Shown piece after piece: positions 57,200-64,000 of a stretch of DNA of 64,000 nucleotides. Position numbers and translations under genes: made by a program. Position 1 is the first letter of the stretch; every line of letters begins with the position of its first letter. This stretch comes from Nymphaea colorata (Eukaryota > Streptophyta > Magnoliopsida > Nymphaeales > Nymphaeaceae). The stretch covers positions 3,043,001-3,107,000 of the forward strand of contig NC_045142.1 of the NCBI RefSeq assembly GCF_008831285.2, read 5' to 3'. The notes beneath the pieces were generated by a model, which saw only the letters and a list, made by a program, of their open reading frames with translations, did no database searches and was not told the DNA's origin.

Positions 57200-57275
57200 C
57201 ACCCACAAGAATCGAACTAACGGTCAGCTCTCATGGGTTCGTCAGCTTGACCAGTTGTGTTACTCTCCTCAAGGC
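57200..57275 (-). mobile_element. SINE-like tRNA-derived head
   Basis: On the minus strand, TAACACAACTGGTCAAGC (A-box-like) precedes GTTAGTTCGATTCTTG (B-box-like, about 57207-57222). Confidence 0.4.
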
Positions 57276-57364
57276 TATCGATAATTAAATTACTTGTACT
57301 CTAAAACTTTAGAGTATGTTTGATTCACTACTCTCGACGAAATAATACGTCTTCACATCTATGA

Positions 57365-57515
57365 CAGAGCCATAATTTTTTTGGTTGAGGGGTATTGTTA
57401 GTTTAAATTTGAAAGTTTAAGAGGCACTCATATATAAAAAAAGCTAAAATTTAATAAAGTTTGTGTATGTAAATTAATAAATTGTCCACGCTAGCTACAA
57501 TGTAGCTCCGCCTCT
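57365..57515. repeat. hAT-like repeat remnant
   Basis: GACAGAGCCATAATTTTTTT at the left and TAGCTCCGCCTCTAG at the right, in inverted arrangement with an AT-rich core. A decayed member of the CAGGGGCGGAGC group. Confidence 0.4.
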
Positions 57516-57549
57516 AGTTCACATGTGTAACTATGTCCACATTCCTAGG

Positions 57550-57635
57550 GATAAATATGGGGTTAGTTGGCGGTAAATTCATGCAACAATAACATATTAT
57601 TATTGTTGCCAAATATGCCCAATGTTCCACATATC
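57550..57635. repeat. TGTTGCCAAATATGCCC-ended dispersed repeat remnant
   Basis: TTAGTTGGCGGTAAATTCATGCAACAATAACATATTATTATTGTTGCCAAA: a small member of the TCATGAATCT / GTTACTGTTGCC family. Confidence 0.45.
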
Positions 57636-57738
57636 TAGGTCCCAAAATGAATAAATGGTTTTGATACTCTTGTATGTAAATGACATAAAAACTTAATCCA
57701 TGTTATTATCATAAAGTATGAAAGCATAGAGTGATTGA

Positions 57739-58535
57739 CATCCCAAATTCCAACAATAGGAAGAACAAGCTTGTTCCCAATAACAGTAACCCTGAACCTT
57801 TGAGAAAAAGAGAAAATGTAAAGGGGGCATCGCCCCGTTATTTCAATCACCAATTGAATCAAATCAATTTGCCAAGGGTGTGACAAGGAAATCATGGGTT
57901 AATTAAACTAAAAACTAAAATCTAATTCGAGATCCTCAAATTAATAGTTTTCAGTCGTCGAAATGATCGACACAAGAGCAGATTTGTGAGTGTTTGATAT
58001 CTGGATTTCAAAATGTGGGTGTTTTAAGATCAAGTTGGATAAGTGGGAAGCAAATTCAAAGATCAAAGATCTTTTTGATCAGCCACAGATAAAAAGTTCT
58101 GGATAATTAACTTTGTTGCATTTCTAAAAAATCTCTCTAGGGATGTAAATGAATTGTATTCTACTTAGAATCCATTTTAATGGATCCGATAGAAAAGTTC
58201 ATGTTCAGATTTGGTATGCAATTTTATTACTAAATCTGCGTCGGATATTCAATCGGAACATGATGAAGATCCTGCATAAATGTTGGATATCATGTTACTT
58301 GCTTTCAAATCCAGAAGAACATGATCAAACCTAAACTCAAATACATAAAGACATACAGTAAAGTCAAAAGCCTGCCCCAGCCGGAATCATGTACATCCTT
58401 GAACAAAGGCCAAGCCTGTTCCTGGTCGTTCAATTCCTGTTTGGAACGCTAGGAACGAAATGTCCAGCTCGAATGTGTCCAAGAACTTCCTGACATCCCA
58501 AATCCCAACAATAGGAAGAACAAGCCTGTTCCCCA
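57739..58535. repeat. Pair of 44-bp direct repeats about 750 bp apart
   Basis: GACATCCCAAAT(T/C)CCAACAATAGG and the following AAGAACAAGC(T/C)TGTTCCC occur at about 57739-57782 and 58492-58535, with two or three differences. On the minus strand both read GNKLVLPIVGIWDV or GNRLVLPIVGIWDV, but no longer protein is evident. Confidence 0.8.
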
Positions 58536-58539
58536 TGGA

Positions 58540-60304
58540 AGGCCGCGTTTGACAGCGTTCTGGATTTGCTGTGCCGTGAGACGTGCGTCCCGGTTTTGTT
58601 GTCCCGGCACACTTTTGTGAGCCCGCTAATTCAAACACGGCGTGGGCCCCAACATTCAAAGGTCAAGCCCACTATGCGTGGGGAAACGTGTTCTTCCTCT
58701 TTCGGTTGCTTAGACGGGACGTCACGGGAGAGAGTGGCGTGATCAATGTTTGATAGCTCAGTTTGCCTCCGACCGAACTTTTAGTTCTCCCCTTTTTTTC
58801 CGGCCGTAAAAAGACCAAAAAGTGTCTCCCGTATCTTCAAAAGGACGAATATGTCTCCACAATTTAAACCTCCGCATAGGGTCCGCAGGCTCGGCCCGGC
58901 CTGGGCTCGGTTCGACCATTTAAATGAGCCTGAGCTCGAGCCCTGCCGATTAAATTTAAAAAAACGTTTTTATTATAAAATAGTATATAAATATAATTAA
59001 TTGCAATAAAATATTATATTTAAATATAAAAATTACTAACATAAATAAAAAAAACATTTAGACTGACCCGATGCCTCTTTTTCGGGTCATGCAGGTGCCG
59101 GTGGCGTGGCCCAATGCCTAGCCTTATCACAATTGGGCATCTGGTCCGCCTATTCAAAATCGGGTTTAGATTGACCGGAATCCATTTTAATAGCTAGGAT
59201 CCTAGACCCGTCTCGAGCCTCGGCTCGACCAACTCCAACGAATTCAATTTAAATTAAAAAAAAAATCAAAATATTTATATTTGATATTTAAAATATAAAA
59301 GATAATATACAAAAATATTTTAAATTTTGATAAATAATATTTTATTAAGCCCGACCTGATTCATTGTGAGGCCAAGACGACCGGCCCCAAATCCAATGCC
59401 CACCCTTAAGCATATCTTATGTTGCCATGTTATATGTCTCTAAATCAACTTGCTCTCTGACATAGTCAAAAAGTTGGTGCTCATGGGAATCGCCACCATC
59501 TACAGTTTGATACTCTGGAGAAACTTCATTTTAAGAATCGGTGAAATGAAAACTTTGCTTCCCATTCAAATTTTCCATCGTGTGTGATGGAACGAGATTT
59601 TTGTTCCACGTAATCCTTTTCGTTGTTTGATGGAATGAGAATCGGTTGATGGGAACAACCGATGCCTTTACGAAAAATGGAATGGAGATTTCTCCATTAT
59701 CAAAATCTTGATGTTATATGAGCGGCTCAATTTTATTTTTTATAAAAGTATGATTAAATTCAAAAGATGATTAACTTAACACGTGTTTCCCATCTACATA
59801 TTATTGAAATCACACATGTAGGGTTAGATCGCAAAAACAAAAACAAAAACAAGAAAGAAAACTTTAATAGTTGCATTTAAGTAGTTTAGTTTTTTTTATT
59901 GAGCTTGTGGTCTAGGATAATTCAACTTGCCGGATGTCAAATGGCTAAATTTATTTTTTTTGGGCTAAAAAATTGTTTATTGCAATAACGTTAGAGATGG
60001 CATAGGATGTGAAATTCATTGACTTTTTAATAATAAATTTTTAATTTTTAATCATCCAGCAACTTTCCAACATTTGTTGCATTGACTATATATATATATA
60101 TATATTATTTATTGAAATCAACCGGTCGCTTGTGGAGTTGGATGATTTTTTTTTTATCCATTGTTTGTAGGAACGAAATAGCAAACACGGGTCGAGGTTT
60201 ACAGCCTGGATCATTCGTCCGCTTAGGTCTCAGACCCAAACCCGAAGAAACAATTAACTTCTTTCACGGACACGGAGTCGGGAGAAAGAATATTCGTTAA
60301 TCAC
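58540..60304. other. Spacer left of the PXN-like gene
   Basis: No gene recognised. Contains GC-rich islands with GGCTCGGCCCGGCC and CGTCTCGAGCCTCGGCTCG (58885-59225), separated by AT-rich stretches, and a TA run near 60085. Confidence 0.55.
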
Positions 60305-60667
60305 AGGGTCAGATTTGTCCAGGTTTGAAAATTCATCGTTTTTCCGTCGTTTTTCCGTCTTCCTCGGCGCCTCTTTCTTAACTTTTTCGGTTCTTTCACC
60401 GATCCCGCCATCTTTTCCCTGGGTTCCTTCCGTCACGCCCTTCTGCAATTTTCTTCCTTCCTTTCCTTCGTAAAGATTTTCCATATGACCATTTAGCGCG
60501 TCGTCTTTAGGTGGATATTCCCGGGATCAAGCTTTCTTTCCGTTCTCCGGCTTGTCTCTGCTCTATTGAATTTCTTGTGCTTGGCCTTCTCATTTAATGG
60601 GTTCTTAGAAATCTATTTTGTTTCTCCCTTTCTTTTTTCGCTTTTTGGTGCCGGGGAGGTGACCAAG
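60305..60667 (+). promoter_or_regulatory. Presumed promoter and 5' leader of the PXN-like gene
   Basis: Pyrimidine-rich leader-like sequence upstream of the conserved ATG. An in-frame ATG at 60566 would add 34 residues, but the family begins at MSDALING, so 60668 is preferred. Confidence 0.4.
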
Positions 60668-63600
60668 ATGTCGGACGCGTTGATCAACGGCGTCGCTGGA
60701 GCCGGAGCTGGCATTGTCGCGCAGTTGATCACGTACCCACTCCAAACAGTATGATCTCTTGTTCTCCTTGCTTCATCTGTTCTTATTTTACTTGATTTTA
60801 ACGATCTTTCGGAGAAGAAGAGTATGGACTGGTTTTTTTTCTTTTTCTTCGTATTTGTCTCTTTTGGAGTCGTATTGATCAGGATCGGAAGAAATGATGC
60901 CATGTTCTTGTTCCTTTGGGGAATTATTTGATTGACCGTTAGTAGGATGATGCTTTTAGTAACTAATCATGAATTCTCTTTAAAAGTTTCTCGTTATCGA
61001 TCTTTCTGATTTAGTTTGTAGTCTTCCTCATAAGGAGTGATGGTGGGTTTTGGGAGGACATCGGTGCCGGGGTCAAACTTGGGAGAAGGAGGAGGAGGAG
61101 GAAAAGCTTGATTATTCTTCCGTCTGCCACTAGTTCGGTCACATTGAGCTTGTCTCTAACTTAAAACCGACCAGCTCCGGCAGGTTGCTTCTGTCCCTAC
61201 CATGCTCGCCGTTGGCCTTGCGGTGCATGTTGCTGGCGGAAACTGACCTCGGCTGACGACACTGCTTTTTGTTGCTGCTGAACCTGCCTCTTTGATGCCC
61301 CAATCCTTTCGAATGCACAAATGCTCTGAACTGTTGGCAGGTCCTAGTTTTCTGACCGATTAGGTGAGCTCCGTGGCAATGTGGGCACCATCCATTAGAC
61401 AGTTCACCGAGGCCGTTGCCTGGTGCTGGGGTCTGAATGGCTGTATCTATGGCATCTGCTGCTGTTAACCTTTCATTTGATGCTGCACCGTTGCCTTCTT
61501 ATTGTACGGGAGGCTTGTACATGGTGGCAAAGACCATGGGGTCTCTATTGTTGAGCTACATTTTTTGAGGTGTGGGAGAACGAAAACATAGAAACTGGTA
61601 TTAAGTGAAGGTTCACAATTTGCGCCACGGATAGAGGAATTTGGGGAATAAGTAATAGTCATTATGTATTTGGAGCAATATAGATGCTTCATACTCAATG
61701 AGTTGGGAGGGGCAACGTGATGTAGGTTTGTTCCTTAGTTTAGTTTCTATCCATAGAGGGAAGCTTCCAAAAAATTTTGTAACCTTTTCTTTCTTCGACA
61801 CTTCCAAAGCCGGTGCCTCCAAAGGACTGGGAGATGCTGATGAAAGGATGGACGTTAGCAATAGTTAACTGTTGGAAGTTGAAAGCATGGGATGCTGGAT
61901 CTTTGAGGCAGATTGATACATATGGTCGATCCTGTTGATGATGGTGGTCAATAACTTGTAATTTGTTTGGTCCATAACTTGTTCTTGTCATCAGCCATAT
62001 GGTTTACGGTTTACCACATTTGGCATAGGAAACTGATTTTGTATTCTCCATCTGCATTTTTGTTGCAAAGAGCCTCAACAATAGTTTTTCTTTTTCCTTG
62101 TTCCTCTTCTTCTTTAAAGGTTAATACTCGTCAGCAGACAGAACGCCAGCCAAAAGATGCCTCTGGAGAAGAACTGTTAATTGCATCCAAGAGGTTGGCA
62201 AAGAGGAATTTGGGAACAATAGGACAAATATGCCAGGTTTTGTTCTTCTACTGGCACAATCATAATGTGAAATTCTGTTTCCTAAAGGTTTGATTTTTGC
62301 AAACGATGTCCTACAGGTTATAAAACAGGAAGGATGGGGACGTTTGTATGGTGGCCTTATGCCTTCCTTAGCTGGTACAGCAGCATCACAGGTGATTTTG
62401 CAGCTTATGAACCTTTACTAAGATTTTAATACTTGTCATGTTATGCTACTTCGAATTCCGAGAACACGTGGATAAAGTGAACAATTGTGTTTTATCTTTG
62501 TTATATACTTGCAAATCGCAATTAGTTCATAAAGATAACTGATATGTGGTATTAAGTAGTGGCTGAGTGATATTCTATGATACTTCTTTTACCACTAGAC
62601 ATACTTGTTGGTTCTCTTCGTTTTTGAGTGTCAGGAGAGAAAAAGGAGCAATGGGATGATGTAATATGCTATCCATGACTCTTGGGGTTTTCTGTCCTAG
62701 TGAGACAGTTCACATTGTTTTTGTGTGCAATCTTCTATGGTAAATTACTATCTGATTTTAGATCTTCATGTGTAGGGCGTTTATTACTATTTCTATCAAA
62801 TATTCTGGACCAATGCAGAAGCTGCAGCTATCAATCGTTTCAGTAAAGGATCTGGTGATGGAACTGTTGGAATATTTTCCTCACTTCTTGTTGCAGCATT
62901 ATCTGGGCAAGTCTGCTCATACTTTGCTCATACTTTAAGGCCTTTTCCTATATTAAAATAGTGTGATGTGATGAGACAAGCTTCTTCGTGTTTGTTCATC
63001 TCATGAACTTTAAGATAGTCACTCTTTAATCTTTGTATATTGATTTATTGGATCCCAGTATGAAAATTAAGGAGCATGTTTGTTCTATATCATGATGTTT
63101 GACTCTTCGTTTCTTAGTTGTGTGAAAATATTATTAAACAGATCTAGAATATAGAGGGCTTCTCAGCCAGCATCCTTCTGCCCTTTGTGCAGGTGCTTGA
63201 ATGTGCTTTTGACAAATCCAATATGGGTTGTGGTTACTCGCATGCAGGTATAAGATTAAGGGTTCAAGTTTTCTCTCCAATTGTGGTCTACACATCAAGT
63301 TAGTTCTGATATTAGTTTAATTGTTACAACTTACAAGCTTGTATCTTGTTTCTTTTGTCTTGTGATCATGAATTTATTGCTTCCCGCCGTAGAATCTTTG
63401 CCGACAAATACTGATATTGGCTTTTATCTTCAGACACATACAAAAGTTTTGAAGAAAAACCAGGCTGATCCTCTGAAAAGAATCCCTCCTGAAGCACCCC
63501 AGATTTCTCCACTTGAACCTTCTTCTCCTTTTGGAACAAGTCATGCGGTATGTGTTGCACCATGTTATAGATTTTATGGCTTACATCCTTAAGTTGCATA

Positions 63601-64000
63601 TGTAGATGTTTACCCTCTTTCGGAACAAGTTGTGCTTGTGCAGTATTTGCCACTCCACACATAGATGAACAATTCATATTCTTCTTAAGTTGGATGTCTA
63701 GCTATGTCACATAGGATGGGTATGGGTTCAGGTGCAGGTACAGGGAAGCAGGTATGGCAATTTTAGAAAATCTTGTTATGAGGGTACGACAAGCAAAAGT
63801 GTGTGTTAATATATATATATACACATTATTAAGACAACTTCTTTCATAATTTCTACATATAATCTCATAAAACATAAATAAACTAACAAAAATATGGTTA
63901 AAATGTAAGAAGACAATGAAAAAAATATGGTTTGGACTTTGGATCAGTTCCGACCCAGAACTGATCCAAACATACCACTGCCATACCAGTACCGGCATAC
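60668..64000 (+). CDS. PXN: Peroxisomal NAD carrier (PXN/PMP38-like), partial, runs off the right edge
   Basis: Six coding exons are in the window: 60668-60748, 62120-62236, 62317-62391, 62776-62906, 63193-63247 and 63434-63547, covering the first 191 residues. The first mitochondrial-carrier repeat is clear: MSDALINGVAGAGAGIVAQLITYPLQT with the PxxT of the carrier signature at helix 1, VNTRQQTER, then GWGRLYGGLMPSLAGTAASQ, GVYYYFYQIF, and the second-repeat start LTNPIWVVVTRMQ with its Px(W)xxx(R) motif. This is the PXN/APEM3 class, which exchanges NAD (and CoA or AMP) across the peroxisomal membrane and serves beta-oxidation. The intron after exon 4 has a GC donor (GG|GCAAGT at 62907). The helix 4-6 exons lie beyond the window. 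Confidence 0.92.
63703..64000. mobile_element. TATGTCAC-tipped inverted-repeat element, right end outside the window
   Basis: Begins TATGTCACATAGGATGGGTATGGGTTCAGGTGC, resembling the right tip (read inverted) of the 28219-28590 element (TTATGTCACATGGGTGCGG). Subterminal GGTGCAGGTAC words follow, and at the window edge CCATACCAGTACCGGCATAC suggests the opposite subterminal region. It sits in the intron after PXN exon 6. Confidence 0.5.

Overview
The window is nuclear DNA from a flowering plant. The evidence is intron-rich genes with GT-AG splicing, chloroplast-type PHT4 anion transporters, an SR45a-like splicing factor, a plant receptor-like cytoplasmic kinase, a peroxisomal NAD carrier of plant type, and dense MITE, SINE and microsatellite content. 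The species cannot be decided from the sequence. All gene models below were spliced by eye, using GT-AG sites, reading-frame phase and family similarity.

Left third (1-21219): a tandem segmental duplication. Unit 2 (about 10711-20420) holds an intact SR45a-like gene on the + strand (CDS 12504-14713, 336 aa) and, convergent to it, most of an intact calmodulin-binding-type receptor-like cytoplasmic kinase (CRCK-like, - strand, 15489-21219, 432 aa as modelled; its first exon lies just outside the unit). Unit 1 (about 728-10461) is a decayed copy. Its SR45a lost exons 5-6 and now contains about 4.7 kb of foreign DNA: a pararetrovirus-like segment with an open frame, tandem repeats, an LTR-like stretch and a small hAT-type element. 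Its kinase keeps only two exons, one frameshifted and with a dead splice donor. The remaining SR45a exons 2-4 of unit 1 end in phase 0. A good splice acceptor at 3018-3020 would join them in frame to the pararetrovirus-like frame, giving a possible host-virus chimeric gene. This is the most unusual item in the window.

Middle (24723-49055): two tandem, same-strand PHT4/ANTR-type plastid anion transporters (527 and 524 aa), with eight exons each and identical intron phases. They are separated by a gene-poor interval with a 24-unit, 82-bp satellite. That satellite is split by a 1.6-kb element with terminal inverted repeats and an imperfect 9-bp target duplication. The right-hand paralogue has lost the conserved Arg of the major-facilitator DRxGG loop.

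Right third: a repeat-rich interval with two inverted repeats, an intronless C2-domain SRC2-like gene (- strand, 55134-56111), then repeats, and finally the first six coding exons of a PXN/PMP38-type peroxisomal NAD carrier (+ strand, from 60668). That gene runs off the right edge and has a GC-AG intron.

The genes do not form a pathway. The layout reflects local duplication followed by decay or divergence, with several small transposon families (hAT-type CAGGGGCGG, TCTGTCA inverted-repeat elements, tRNA-derived SINE-like pieces) spread through introns and spacers.
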